Positions 33,406 through 45,405 of a DNA stretch of 64,000 nt are shown here, piece by piece. The notes under the pieces were generated by a model, which had not been told where the DNA came from, searched no databases, and was given only the letters and a program-made list of their open reading frames with translations. Where the stretch lies: positions 29,362,501 through 29,426,500 of the forward strand of contig CM065384.1 in the NCBI GenBank assembly GCA_033060915.1, read 5' to 3'. This stretch comes from Euryodendron excelsum. Its lineage: Eukaryota; Streptophyta; Magnoliopsida; Ericales; Pentaphylacaceae. Position numbers and translations under genes: made by a program. Positions within the stretch are counted from its first letter, which is position 1. Each line of letters starts with the position of its first letter.

Positions 33406-35765
33406 TGTAAGCACCCTATTTTTGCCTGTTCGGCAGTCTCCAGTCCATCCAAACTTGTACTCAAGTCAATATGGACGTATTCCAATCTAAATCAAATTTT
33501 CAAGTCTAATACCGTCAATCAAACCGCTTCGCGGACCTGCCGGGCCCGAATAAAGGCAAAATGACCAAAATGCCCTTGGGGGTAATGTTCGGTCCAATTT
33601 CAACAGGTACGTCTTTTCGAAGACGGTATGTCTCCTTTCCAATTCCATTTCCAATTCCAATTCTAATTCTAATTCCAATTAAATTCGGCACACCTTTCGA
33701 GAAAGTTAATGTTTCAATGTGGTAAAACTTTTCGAGTGAAATCTTTGGAACGGTAAGTCCCTTCAAACCCATCAACCAGGACAAGACCCCAAGTCCCCCA
33801 TATGGTAGAATGGTCCACCTTTGATGCCTGCTAGCCCACCAATACAGAAATGTCCATTTCGGCACGCCTTTTGAGAAATTGATTCCTCATGCGCTAAGTC
33901 CATTTAGTAACTTCCCGAGATCAGGTAGTCTCAGGAATGATCGTGAACCGTCAGAGTAACGGAAGTACTCGTAAACATCGCAACCGTCAGAGTAGTGGAA
34001 GTACTCGTAAACAGGTCGATATGGGGAATTGCCAAAAAACCCCTGTATCACGGGACCGCCGTCAGAGTGGCGAAAACACTCAAAACCCAAGTCAACACCA
34101 ATGCTCGCTAGCCAACTTCGGTGAAAAATGACCAAACTGCGCCTAAGGCCATTTCAAGCACATTTCTCGATAAAGTACCTAAGTCCTCAGAACGATAAGT
34201 CCACCTTTCCAAGATCGTCTTCAAGGCAATCCAGCATGATTAGGTGCCTTCTAGTCTATTTCGGGCCAATTCCGAGACTTTCTGGTCAAGATGACCATTT
34301 TACCCCTAGGCATCTGAACACCCCAGGAACCATACCAGCTCTGGGTATCAAACCGGTAACCTCCCAAGATTGCTTTTTATAGTATTTCTGACCTTTCATT
34401 ATCTTTTCGGATCATTCCAAGTCAATTCCGGCAAACCCGGTGCGAAATGACTATTTTGACCCTAGTGGCCCAGTCGCCTTTTCCGACCACACCGGCTCTG
34501 GGTATCAAACTGGTAACCTTTGGGAACATTCTAAATAATGTTTCCAAATCTCGAATCCTCTTTCAGGACATTCTGAGTCTGTCCTGGCAGCTTTCCGACC
34601 TGGTTGACCGTTTTACCCCTAATGGCCTAGTCGACCCCTCTAACAAACCCTGACATCCTTTTTCAAGTCCAACCTCCGAGGGTCCTATTCTAAGGGTTCC
34701 TGCCCTTTTTCGGCCTTCCGGGTCATTCCCGATCCCTTAAATCCTTCACAGACCTTCCGAAGCCACTCCTAGTAAAACCAGGCTAAAAATTGCATGGTAG
34801 TCATTAGTACAGGTGCCCAAATCTTCTGAAGATACGTTGCTTGCCAACCTTAAAACTTTTCTAAGTAGCTGGCGCCACTGCAATAGGCGCCAAGTCATTC
34901 TTTTCTCTATAAATACAGAGCCTCCTCTAGCGTGAAAAAGGTTCATAAACTCAGTCTAAAAACCCTACTCTTCGATATACAGAGCTCGTAGCCTCCCTAA
35001 ACCTTAGTTTTCTTTAGGTTTTCGAAACCCTAGCCCCTATACACAAACCTTAGATCTCACATACTCCCTTACACTCATATACACTCATACACTAGCCTCC
35101 AAAGCCTCTATTGAAGACTTGAAGTGCTGCAACCCGAAGCTCTCGAAGATCAAGACAAGCCCTTGAAGACTGACGCAAAACGAAGCGAAGATCAAAGCAA
35201 AACAAGAAAAATAAAGCGCGCAAAGCAAAGCAAAATAAAGAAGATATGAGGTAGGCTCTCTATTTAAGTTTACGCATCTTCCCCCTTTCTCTTCTCCCTC
35301 TGAACCCACTTAGGTTTTCTTCTATTTTAATCCCCTATCTTCTTCTCCCCCCCCCCCCCCCCCCCCCCTTCTTGTATGCTTAAAACAAGGGATTTCCCGG
35401 TCCATGTGTAGGATTAGACTATTGGAAGGTCATCGTGTCGGGGCCTTTCTTTTAGTGTAACTGGAGACCACATGGGTTCGGCCCTCTTGATTATGTGGTG
35501 AAGCCTTTAACCTTGTATGTTCACAACCCCAACTTGCATTGTGCATATCATGATCTTGCATTCTTCCAAAATTCGTTTTCAAACTCATTTTCAAAAGCTT
35601 GCATCAAAACTGTTTTCAAAACTTGTTTTCAAAATCACAATCCTAAGGTGATTCTAGCCTTTCCAGGACTAGGGTTTCTTTAGAAAAGTGTTACATATAA
35701 AGTGACCAATACGGTCCATATTTTCAAATCCTCGTTGGTTTGAAAACCACTATCTTAAAGTGGTT
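33406..35765 (+). repeat. Ogre/Tat-like 3' LTR, 5' half
   Basis: It begins TGTAAGCACCCTATTTTTG and follows the 15827 LTR closely through U3 (CCAATTC microrepeats near 33640, CAGAGTA-CGGAAGTACTCG near 33952-34010), the dyad GGCGCCACTGCAATAGGCGCC (34872-34892), TATAAATA at 34908 and the TTGTATGTTCACAACCCCAACTTG block near 35513. The first 2.36 kb are present; homology in this orientation stops at 35765, about half way through the LTR. Confidence 0.75.
34872..34915 (+). promoter_or_regulatory. GC dyad plus TATA box in the LTR
   Basis: GGCGCC-actgcaata-GGCGCC is followed 16 bp later by TATAAATA (34908-34915) and then the conserved GTGAAA block. Layout matches the LTRs at 8378, 15827 and 23474, with different dyad bases. 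Confidence 0.6.
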
Positions 35766-36890
35766 TTAGGAAAGGTTTCAAATTAGGAAATTTTTCAAAA
35801 TAGGAAAGGTTTGAAATGGAAATTTTTCGGGATTAGAATGTTTTTGAAATAGGAAAGTTTAAAATTTAGGAAAGAGTTTATTTTGGAAAGATTCGAATTA
35901 AGAAAATTTTGATTTAAGAAAGATTTAGAATTTTAGAAAGTTTAAGATATAGAAAGTTTCAACTTAAGAAAATTTCGAATTTGGAAAGTTTGGAAGTTTA
36001 GAAAGATTTGAAATTAGAAAGATTTGAAAAGTTAGATTTGGAAAGTTAAGATTTGGAAAAGTATGGAATTTAGGAAAGGGTGGAATTAGGGAAGGTTTAG
36101 ATTTAGGAAAGATTTGAAAGTTTAAGTTTTGAAAACCTAAGGTTTAGGAAGGTATGAGATTAGGAGGGAGTGGGATTCCTATTTCCTAAATCGAAGGATT
36201 GGATTTTGTTTCTAAAAGAGGTGTTTTGATTTTGTTTCCAAAAACGAAGGGTAGGATCTAGTTTCCTAAACGGGGGATTAGATTTGGTTTTCTAAAGGGA
36301 AGATTGGATTTGACATGGATTTGGAAGGATAATGTTTTAGAAACCCTAGATTTGGAACACTATAGTGTTGATGTAGAAAAGAGGTTTTGGAAACTTATGA
36401 TTTAGATATAAAGGAGCAGGTTTTGGAAACTTAGGTTTTGAGGCAAGATTGGAAATCATACTTTTGGGAAGGAAAATTAGGGTTTCCTAATTGTTGGCTC
36501 TAGGGCTTGACTTGGACTCTAAGAAAAGAGATTTTGGAAAGTGAGTTTTTAGAAAGGGAGATTTTTGGAAGGAAATCCTGGAGAAGAGTTTTTAGAAAGT
36601 GAGTTTTAAAGAGAGTTTTTGGAAAGATTTTTGGAAAGCAACACTTTGAGAGAGTTTTTGGAGAGAGTTTTTGGAAAGAGATTTTGGAAAAGAAATTTTT
36701 GGAAAGAGTTGTTTATGAAGGAAACTTAAGGAGCGTTTTTAGAAAGTGAACTTTGAGGAGAGTATTTTGGAAAGGAGTTTGAAAAAGAGTTTTTGAAAAA
36801 TAGATTTTTGGAGGGAGAGATTTGAAAAGAGAGTTTTTAAAAAGTATATAAAATATCTCACTTTCTTAAAGCGATTCTAATCATAAAGAT
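35766..36890 (-). repeat. inverted middle segment of an Ogre-like LTR
   Basis: This is the reverse complement of the LTR section equivalent to about 18207-19290 in the 15827 copy: GGAAAGTTTAGG-type repeats, then (minus strand) AGGAATCCCACTCCC near 36170 and AAGTGAGATATTTTATATAC near 36848-36867. It starts exactly where the forward LTR stops, which fits an in-place inversion of the 33406 LTR. Confidence 0.7.
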
Positions 36891-36937
36891 CCGATCGGGT
36901 CGGAGATTGCTAAGCGAGCAAAAATGGGGTGCTTACA
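36891..36937 (-). repeat. short 5' end of a TGTAAGC-type LTR, minus strand
   Basis: Read from 36937 on the minus strand: TGTAAGCACCCCATTTTTG, then a GCAATCTCCGACCCGATCGG stretch like the start of the 8378 LTR. Only about 47 bp remain before the inverted segment. A polypurine tract abuts it on its internal side. Confidence 0.6.
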
Positions 36938-37199
36938 ACTCCCCCAACTTGAACAATGCAATGTCCCTATTGCATGCAAATCAAGACGAAAAGATATGAA
37001 AAATAAACAATGCAAAGAGGAAAAAACAAGCGCTACACCCCCCAAACTAAGTTGAGATAAATAAAAAAAAAAAAAAACACTAAACTAATGAAGCAATACT
37101 ACTCCTAAACTAAGATAAACCACACACATCAAGCAATCAATGGTGGATCAATGAGATCCCCACAATCAAGGTCACCCCGGAATGCCTCAAAATATAAAT

Positions 37200-38625
37200 T
37201 CAACCATTGCCCATTCACTTTGAAAGAATCCTATTGATGGAGTTTTGAACTCCCATTTCCCCATGGGAAAAAAATTTATTCACCAAGTAAGGACCCGACC
37301 ATTTGCTCCTAAGTTTGCCCGAAAACATATGTAAGCGTGAATCGTAGAGCAAAACTTTTTGACCGATCTTAAAGGATTTGCAAAGGATGTGTTAGTCATG
37401 GGAAACTTTCATTCATGCTTTAGAGAGTATAGCATTTTCATAACCTTCATTTCTAAGCTCTTGGAGCTCATTGAGTTGGAGCTTCCTATGGGTGCCCACC
37501 TCATCGATGTTGGCATTGCATTGGCGAAGCACCTAATACGCTTTATGTTTTATTTCCACTGGAAGGTTGTATGCTTTTCCAAATACTAGCCTATAAAGGG
37601 ACACGCCAAGGTTCATTTTGTAGGCCGTGCGGTACACCCATAGAGCATTTACTAACCTAATTGACCAATCCTTTCGAGTAGGATTGACCATCTTTTTAAG
37701 AATGCCCTAAATCTCACGGTTGGCCAACTCTACTTGGCCTTGGGTTTGAGGGTGATAGGGAAGTCCAGCCTTATACACTATACCATATTTGTTCATTAAT
37801 ATCCCAAATGGCCAGTTGCAAAAATGGAGCCCCCGTCACTAATGACGGCCTAGGGCATCCTGAAGTGAGAAAACATGTTCTTCTTCAAAAACTTGACCAC
37901 CACATAGTGGTCATTGGTCCGTAATGCAATGGCTTTAACCCATTTTAACACATAGTCAATGGCCACTAAGATGAAAATGTAACTAAAGGAACTAGGGAAA
38001 GGTCCCATAAATTAATCCCCTAACAATCAAATATCTCAAGAATAAAAATGGGGTTAAGGGGCATCATGTGCCGCCTAGAAAGGCTCCCCAGTCGTTGGCA
38101 CCTATCACAAGCTAGGCAAAAGGTATGGACATTCCTAAACATCGAAGGCCAATACAACACACATTGGAGGATCTTAGCCATAGTTTTCTTAGACAAGAAG
38201 TGTCCACCGCATGTTTAGGAGTGACAAAACTTCATGATGCTTCTAAACTCTTCATCGGGAATGCACCTATGAATGACTTGGTTGGGGCAATACTTAAATA
38301 GGTAGCACTCATCCCATGCAAAACACCTCACATTCCTAAAGAATTTCCTTTTGTCAATGAAGGACCAATCAGATGGAATCTCACATGTAGCTAAGCAGTT
38401 AGCTATGTTTGCATACCAAGGGTTTAAAGGTTGCTCTAGGGTTTGGACTTGAAAAATATACTTATTCGGGAAATGTTCATTAATGAAGAGTGAGGTGATG
38501 GCTTCCCTTTCAAGAGGAAGCCTTGACAAGTGATCCGTAACAACATTCTCTACCTGCTTTATCTCTAATCTCAATGTGGAATTCTTACAACAAAAGAATA
38601 TACCAGATGAGGCGTGGTTTTGCAT
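37200..38625 (-). pseudogene. gypsy integrase with RNase H tail, broken
   Basis: The open part at 38625-38215 has ENVVTDHLSRLP, the usual end of the RNase H/linker, then the linker to the zinc-binding part of integrase (CFAWDECYLFKYCPNQVIHRCIPDEE). Below 38215 recognisable but broken frames show the HHCC-type CxxCQR segment (near 38090-38110) and the core domain around 37960 (AIDYV-KWVKAIAL), where the core Asp is preserved. Stops and frame changes are frequent. No chromodomain is seen, as expected for Athila/Tat. Confidence 0.75.
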
Positions 38626-38699
38626 CTGCCTTAGTGAGAAAATAACAAGTGAGCCGATTAAGTAAGACCGAAATTTATCTAAAGTGAATACCAGGGCTA

Positions 38700-39720
38700 A
38701 AAGTTCATTCTCAGTGGTGGTATAGTTGACTTAGGCTTCATCTAGGGTTTTGCTTGCATAGTAAATGACATAGGGTTTCTTATCTACCATTTACCCCAAG
38801 ACCGCCCCTACAGCATAATCACTTGCATCACATATAAGCTCGAAAGGTAAGGACCAATCTGGTAAATATATGATTAGGGCGATGGTTAAGAGCCCTTTTA
38901 ACTTCTTAAAAGTTTCCTGGCATGATGATGTCCATTCAAGTGGCACATCTTGAGACAATAAATGGCACATGGGTTAGGAGATAGCACTAAAACCTTCAAT
39001 GAAACGGTGGTAAAAACCGGCATACTAAAGGAAAGACCTTATACCCTTGGCACTCATAGGGGTTGGCAACTTTTGGATCAATTCAATTTTAGCCTTGTCA
39101 ACTTCAATCCCTTTATGAGAGACTATATGGCCTAACACTATACCTTGAGTAACCATAAAATGGCACTTCTCCCAATTAAGCACAAGGTGACTTCTTCACA
39201 TCTTTCCAACACCTTCTTAATGTGCTCCAAACAACTCTCGAAAGTATCTCTATAGACTGAAAAATCATTCATAAAGACATCAATAATCTTCTCAACCATG
39301 TCACTAAAAATACTCATCATACATCTTTAAAAAGTGGTCGTCGGTGCATTGCACAAGCCAAAGGGACATGTGAACGTGGTTTTCTCTTGGTCTTCTAGGG
39401 ATATTTTGATTTTGTTGTATCTAGAGTATCCATCTAAAAAACAATAAAAAGCTCTACCTGCTACCCTCTCTAAAACTTGGTCCAAGAATGGAAGGGGAAA
39501 ATGGTCCTTCCTAATAACTGCATTGAGTCTATGGTAGTCAATACATATTCTCCACTCGATTTGGATCCTAGTAGAAACTAATTCATTTTTCTCATTTTTT
39601 ACTACCGTAACCCCCAATTTCTTAGGAATCACTTACTAATCCACTTTGACTCAAAGATGGGGTAGATAATACCCTTATCAAGGAGTTGCAACACTTCTCA
39701 TTTGACAACCTCCTTCATAT
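38700..39720 (-). pseudogene. gypsy reverse transcriptase and RNase H, broken
   Basis: 39632-39327 encodes RICIDYHRLNAVIRKDHFPL, the FLDQVLERVAG segment and FLDGYSRYNKI, then TTFTCPFGLCNAPTTTF; a segment normally present between CPFG and FGLCNAP is missing, so there is a deletion. 39320-39138 continues with VFMNDFSVY where the active site is normally VFMDDFSV, so one catalytic Asp is replaced by Asn, and then the KVLERCEEV segment. RNase H sequence follows in broken frames to about 38700. Confidence 0.8.
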
Positions 39721-40301
39721 TAGTTCAAGTGTCTTTGCATTTGATGCGTCGACTCCTCCTCTATATAACTGTGATGAGTGTAAACTAGGGAACTAATGCC
39801 ATAAAGGTCTGTTATGGACCAACCTAGAGCGTTTCTATGGAATTTTAACATAGCAACCAATCCTTCCTCTTGGCTTAAAGATAAGCTAGAGGAGATAACA
39901 ATGGGGTAAGATTCTCCCTCTCCTAGGAAAGCATACTTCAAACTAGATGGTAAAGGTTTCCTTTCCAGGGTAGGAGTTTTATCTTCCAAGGATATAGGTT
40001 TGATGGCACTAGGATATAGAGGTTCAAATGAGGGGGTCCATTGACCCACATGCATGCATTGGGCACCCTCTACCCCTTGACTAGACGTTTCCCCCAACTC
40101 CATATTGTGACTCTCTAGTGAGTCATGAGGCTCACTTTTCACCAACGCTCTCTCTAAGGAATCCTTGAAAAACTCATTATCAAAGTAGTCTTGGAAGATG
40201 GCCTCAATAAAGTCGACTTCCTTAATAACCTCATACTCACCTTGTTTAGCAACCGAAAAGATGTTCATCTTAAAGGTGGTATTCCCAAAGGACAACTTCA
40301 C
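39720..40301 (-). pseudogene. gypsy protease-RT linker segment
   Basis: A 193-residue open segment starts with the end of the protease region (MKLSFGNTTFKMNIFSV), followed by an acidic linker and then LKYAFLGEGESYPIVISSSL, the standard lead-in to Athila-type RT. The protease proper lies just upstream (about 40620-40310) in broken frames. It is read together with the RT segment at 39632-39327. Confidence 0.75.
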
Positions 40302-40622
40302 TAGACCATCCCTACAATGAATGATAGCATTAAAGGTAGTAGGAAGGATCTTCCTAGAATGATAGAAATTTGATTGTGAGCCATACTACTCTAAACGGGT
40401 TACATATCTAGGATAAGGAAGTCAACCGGGAAGTAGCAATTGCCAACTTGAATGAGAACATCCTCGATAATACCCCTAGGGACTTTGATAGACTAATCCG
40501 CTAATTGCAAGGTCACACAGGTAGGTCACAACTCTCCTAATCCAAGTTGTTGATAAACCAAAAAAGGTAGAATATTGACACTAGATCCTAAGTTAAGAAG
40601 AGCACGATCTATCTTATTCCCC

Positions 40623-41231
40623 CTATAGTGCATGAGATTGTAGGGCATCTAGGGTCTTTAAATTTTGGTGCAGTTTGCATTGCAAGATAGCATTTTGGGT
40701 CTCATTCATCATGGTCATTTCTTTCACGTGAAACCTTCTTTTGAAAGTACACAAGACCTGTAAGAACTTGGCATGAGAAGATATTTGCTTGATAGCATAA
40801 AAAATAAAAATGTTGACCTTGACTTGCTTGAAAACTTCATAAATCTTGGCATTTAGAAGTTCGTTCTTGGGCTTGGTCAACCTTTGGGGAAATGGAGCAT
40901 GTTTCAATATGTCCATCCCATTTTCCTTGGGTGCACTAGAGACTCCAATGGGATTTTCAAAACTTTTTCCCTCATCTTCTCTCTCTTCTAACTCTTTAGA
41001 TTCGCATTCCTTTTCCTTACTTTTCTCACTCTTCTCCTCACACTCATTAGAAGGTTCCTTCCTAGTTTTAATGGTTTTATCAATGACCTTACCACTTTTA
41101 AGAGTTGTGATAACTTGGACTTGTTCATGGCTACATTGTAGATCGGTTTTGCGCTTAGTGAAGTGCACTTGCCGTACTCCCGGTTTAGGTTGAGGTTGAG
41201 GCGAGAATCTTCCCAGGACATGTTGAGTCAA
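40623..41231 (-). pseudogene. gypsy gag C-terminus to protease linker
   Basis: A 202-residue open segment includes ITTLKSGKVIDKTIK, a Glu/Lys-rich run, the APFPQRLTKPK block and IYEVFKQVKVNIFIFYAIKQ followed by a KRRFHVKEM segment. These match the region just before protease in Athila-like polyproteins. The start is not a true start; it is the first Met in a longer broken frame. Confidence 0.75.
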
Positions 41232-41833
41232 AGCTTATATCAAAGTAGACATTTGCTTTTGTATGTCTTTTAGCATCCTAGTGTTTTGTTCTAGTAACTT
41301 CTCTTGCTTATCCACCCTAGTATTAACCCCTCTCATGTCAGTTGTGAGCTAGTGCACATTATCTTCAATTGGTTTCCTATGAGGAGGATAATACACATTA
41401 GGTAGGGCTTGAAAAGGTGCTACTGGTTGAGGTTGAAATGTTTGTGGTGGAGGTTGAAATTATTGCGGAGGAGGTTGAGGTTATGCTTGGAAAGGTGGGG
41501 GTGGAGCTTGGTAAGTTGGAGAGTTTCGAGGCCCTCCTTGAAATGCTTGAGGGTTTGAAGTACCCTCATTCCTCCACCCAAAATTGGGATAATTTTTTCA
41601 TCCCATGTTATATATGTTAGAGTAAGGGTTGCCCCCTCCTTTTTGGTATTGGTCAATCGCATTGACTTGGCCATGCAAAAGGATATAAAGAGGTATCATG
41701 ATTCGTCGTCTCACACACCAAACAACATATATCTTTGATAACCTCACTCTCTACCGCATTCACTTTTTGAACCTCCATGGCTTCTACCTTACGGGAGAGG
41801 TTAGCAATTCTAGTATTAATGTCATCTACCTCT

Positions 41834-42398
41834 TTAAGTTGAAACCGCCCCGTGCCTTGTGAATTTTGTCCTAGCCTCTGGACATTGAGTCCCAGTAGTA
41901 ACCCAATCTCTAGCTAAATTTGCTAAGTAGTCAAAGTAGTTGCAAGCCTCTTGGGGATCCTTATCAAAAAGGGTTCCAACACACATAAACTCAACAAATT
42001 GTTTCAATTGTGGAGTCAAGGATCAGTAGAATGTGCTAATGACATGCCAATTGGCAAACCCATGATGTGGGCAAAAATCCAATAATTCCTTGAACCTCTC
42101 CCAGCATTGGAAGAAAGATTTTCCTATCAATGGAGAGAATTGTGAGATTTGGCGTATAATCGTCTCAGTCCTATGTTTAGGGAAAAATTGTCTCAAGAAT
42201 TTCCCTTGTAGTGAAGCCCAACAGTGTATGGATATAGGTCTCAATGTATTAAACTATGTCTTGGCCTTGTCCTTAAGAGAAAATGGAAAAAGTTTTAAAA
42301 GAAAAACCTCACTTGGACAAGTGTTGTCCATGAACATTGAGCAAGCATCCTTGAATTCGTTTATGAAAGAATATAATCGTTCGGAATCCATCCTATGA
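41834..42398 (-). pseudogene. gypsy gag relic
   Basis: Frames at 42244-42023 (GKFLRQFFPKHRTETIIRQI, then WERFKELLDFCPHHG) and 42019-41834 (TPQLKQFVEFMCVGTLFDKD) are pieces of a gypsy gag capsid domain (retrotransposon gag family), with the conserved WERFK-LL--CPHHG block. They are separated by frame changes. Capsid assembly is the known role; this copy cannot make it. Confidence 0.75.
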
Positions 42399-43230
42399 AA
42401 TTGAGGCAACAATTATATCAAGTCCGGCTTAAGATTTAATGTGTTTGGATGGACGCAAAGACTATGCACAAGGTAGGTACTTGCCTTACCAGATTCAAGT
42501 AATCCCTTAAGATCCTAGCATGGGAAGCACCCATGCCATCATGGTTGCTCCCTTTTTCAAAGTCAATTCTTACATTGGAATTCAAATTGGGTTCAAATTG
42601 GGATTGAGGTTAGCCCCATCATCGATGTTTATATTTGCCATTGGAATTGGTCCTAGATCAACAACTAAGGGTAGATCGGGTTTAGGAGCTCTAACAGGAG
42701 ACAGGGTACAATTGTGATCGATTCTCACTAAATGATTATGGATGTCTCTAATATATGATGACATGCAAATGCAATGCACATATAGGAGCCCATCCGAGTC
42801 TCAAGCAACACAACATACACAATTCCTTCCACTGATTTGCTTCCAAACCCTTCAATCTCCACAAAAATGTATCTATCAATTTAATCAATTTAAATTCAAA
42901 TCATCCAACTGACACTTCCAGTCTCCTTAGGCAAAACACAATACCACCAATAAGCATATAGCATAAAAGCTTATCCACCAATTGCTATCCATTGATTTAA
43001 TTCTCAATGTAATGTAAGATTTCACACTAATCAAACAAAAATAATTCTAAAGTAAAAGGAAAAAATCAAGAAACAAAATCTATCATTTTATAACACAAAA
43101 GGGATGGAAAGAGGTTACCCATGGCCTTAGCCAAAGATTTTTCCATTGTTGTAGAGTTGATGGAGATTCAATTCACCAATTGCTCTTCAACCCAAGGTCC
43201 TTTAATGCTCGCCTTTGTGCCTTTGGTCCT

Positions 43231-43249
43231 CGGCAATGGCACCAAAATT
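43231..43249 (-). other. primer binding site of the Athila-like element
   Basis: On the minus strand AATTTTGGTGCCATTGCCG follows the LTR end GGAGTGATCA. It matches the TGGCGCCGTTGCCGGGG-type site usual in plant gypsy elements with two substitutions visible in the core. Confidence 0.75.
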
Positions 43250-44483
43250 TGATCACTCCAAAGATGTGCAATATTTCTCTGCAAGAGAACGGTTGTCACG
43301 ATAAAGTATAATTCTTGAAGTCTAGAGTCGAATTCCTCAAAGACCAAGCCAAATACAGGCTTATAACACTCAAGTGAATACTAAACTCTCTTATATTTGA
43401 ATAACAATCAACCAAATTGTATCTAAAAAGAGTAAACCAAAAATATTTTTAATGTGGGAGTTTGATTTGTCAAACCACTAATAAAAGCAATTCAAACCTA
43501 AGTTTAAAAGTAAGGGAAAGGGTCTTGGATCCAATTGATCCAACGAACCAAGGTCAACAAGCCATCAATTGAGGTGTTTATAACTCAAATGAAAGGTCAC
43601 TCCATGGACCTTTGATTCGGAGGATTTAGACTATAGAAACTTGAATTCATTAGCAATTGAGTATAGAATTGAATTCAATTTAAGAATTATAGATTCATAC
43701 CATCGGTTTGTGCAATTCACATAGCAATCCTAAGATTATGCATAGAAGTTACCAAATTTAGTCAAGAATCTAAATTTTCTTAAGAATTTAAGTTTCAATT
43801 GCTAAGAATTAGAGAAATTAGAAGATGAATCATTGAAGTTTAATATACCTCCATTAATGCCTTGAAGATCCTTGGTTGATCTTTATAAATGTATACAAGA
43901 GATGAATTAGCTACTCATTTTCATTGCTAAATGCAAATAATATTGAAGGGACATTGAATTGAATGACATGAAGGCAAAATCTATTGATTTCTATTGTTTC
44001 TTTCTCTCCAAAACTATATATAAAACTGTAATGAAGTACAAAAACACAAAAATAAAAGCTAGATCCCTAATTGGGGTACAAAACTGCCTTCAATAGCTAA
44101 GAAAAAATAAGGATTGCACGAAGCGTTTGAAAGCCTGTTCGAATGCCTAGCTAACGGGTAGCTAACGAAAAAACACTGTCTTTGAATCTCCACCCAACTA
44201 TCGAACCTGAATCGAATGGTAAAATGAGTTTGCAATATCTCCACAATCGTTTGAATAGCCGAGCGTTCGAACGTATGGACTTGGTGTTCAAACGGTGTGA
44301 ACTTGCATTCAAACGGTTCTCTACACTTTTGCCCCTTTTTGCTCCTTTTAAGCTCTATCCCTGCATAAAGGCCACTAAAACAAGTAAGAGACAAACTACA
44401 ATTAATAAAGCAATGTTAAACTTATACTAGAGCTAACAAACTACTAGTTTAAGCAATATGATTAGACTTTTGGAGTGTAATCA
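43250..44483 (-). repeat. 5' LTR of the Athila-like element
   Basis: It is 1234 bp on the minus strand. It starts with the hairpin TGATTACAC..GTCTAATCA (44483-44459) and ends TTTGGAGTGATCA next to the primer site. A cluster of GTTCGAATG/CGTTCGAACG words lies at 44115-44320, at the position where the 27539 solo LTR has its CGATCGATCGG cluster. The right flank begins ATGGC. Confidence 0.8.
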
Positions 44484-45405
44484 ATGGCCAACTTCAAGTG
44501 ATTGGAATTAATCCTTATTAAGTTGAATTGAGTTGTAATTTAGTTAATTGGGCAACTTGATTTAAGTTTCTTCATGCAGGAGCACGCGAGCGCACATAAA
44601 CATACTGCTATAATAACGCTTCAGTACATTTTGGTGAAGCTCCCAGTCTGAAGTTGTTTTACTTTTTTGGTTTGTCAAAAATATCCAAAAACATGCACCA
44701 ACTACCCATCACTATAAGTTTGAATAATTTAGGGTAAATATGTCCATCCAAAGTGCATGAAACACAACTGAATTTCTTTGTATTTTCTCATGTCTCTGGT
44801 TTTGAAAATAATTTAATAGTTATCCTTGGTGGTTATTCCCTATACCAATAGGGGAAAAAAATACGTATCACACATACGTAGCCTCACAATGGGGAAAACA
44901 AATGTCTTATTCCACAAAATCCTGGCAAATGTTGGCTTGTGCCCAAAAATCTAAACTTAAAAACTAAATAACCACTTCCATTTAAAAGTCCTCTTTTTAT
45001 TTTTTTTAGTTTTTTTGCTACTCATGTCAAGCCTTTGACCGACTACTCCCTTAAACTCATGTAGGACCACCATCCACATAAACCATGTAAAATTCATGCA
45101 TTGGATAAATGATGGCCGGCAACAATGGGTCATAAGAAGGGATCAATCTTAAGATTTCATGCATAGCATAAGGACAAGCCGACCACTGAGCCACCCCTTG
45201 TGATTCATCTAAAAGTTCATCGATATGAAAATTGCATTTTGCAAGGAAATAATTGGAAGTAACTACATAAGATATAACATAAATAAGGAAAACATAACAA
45301 CGAAATAGAAAAACATTACATGGCAAGCACTACTAGCTAGCAAATTAAACCTTCTAACAACCAGTTATATATTGCTATATATGGAGATGCATCAAAGCTT
45401 AGTCC
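44484..45405. other. AT-rich intergenic stretch, no gene
   Basis: I see nothing coding. A segment at about 45010-45215 resembles another at about 52765-52950 (CTTTGACCGACTACTCCC / CTTCAACCGCTAATCCC, then GGCCACCATCC.. and AAATGA-GG), suggesting an old dispersed repeat. Confidence 0.5.

Larger units (their letters stand above)
36938..44483 (-). mobile_element. degenerate Athila-like Ty3/gypsy element, minus strand
   Basis: From right to left: 5' LTR (44483-43250), primer site (43249-43231), gag relic, protease/linker, RT, RNase H and integrase to about 37200, then polypurine tract AAGTTGGGGGAGT (36950-36938). Domain order gag-pro-RT-RH-INT is that of Ty3/gypsy, and the gag/linker/RT sequence style (APFPQRL, KRRFHVKEM, CIDYHRLNA, RKDHFPLPFLDQ) is Athila-like. 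Many stops and frameshifts make it inactive. Its 3' end joins a different LTR type from its 5' LTR. Confidence 0.8.

Noticed and set aside
32849..33490. 213-residue open frame on plus
   Set aside because: It crosses the polypurine tract and the LTR start at 33406 and its translation has no domain. The same bases in sister LTRs are not open.
40846..41193. 115-residue plus-strand frame
   Set aside because: It is the complement of the gypsy gag/protease linker on the minus strand.
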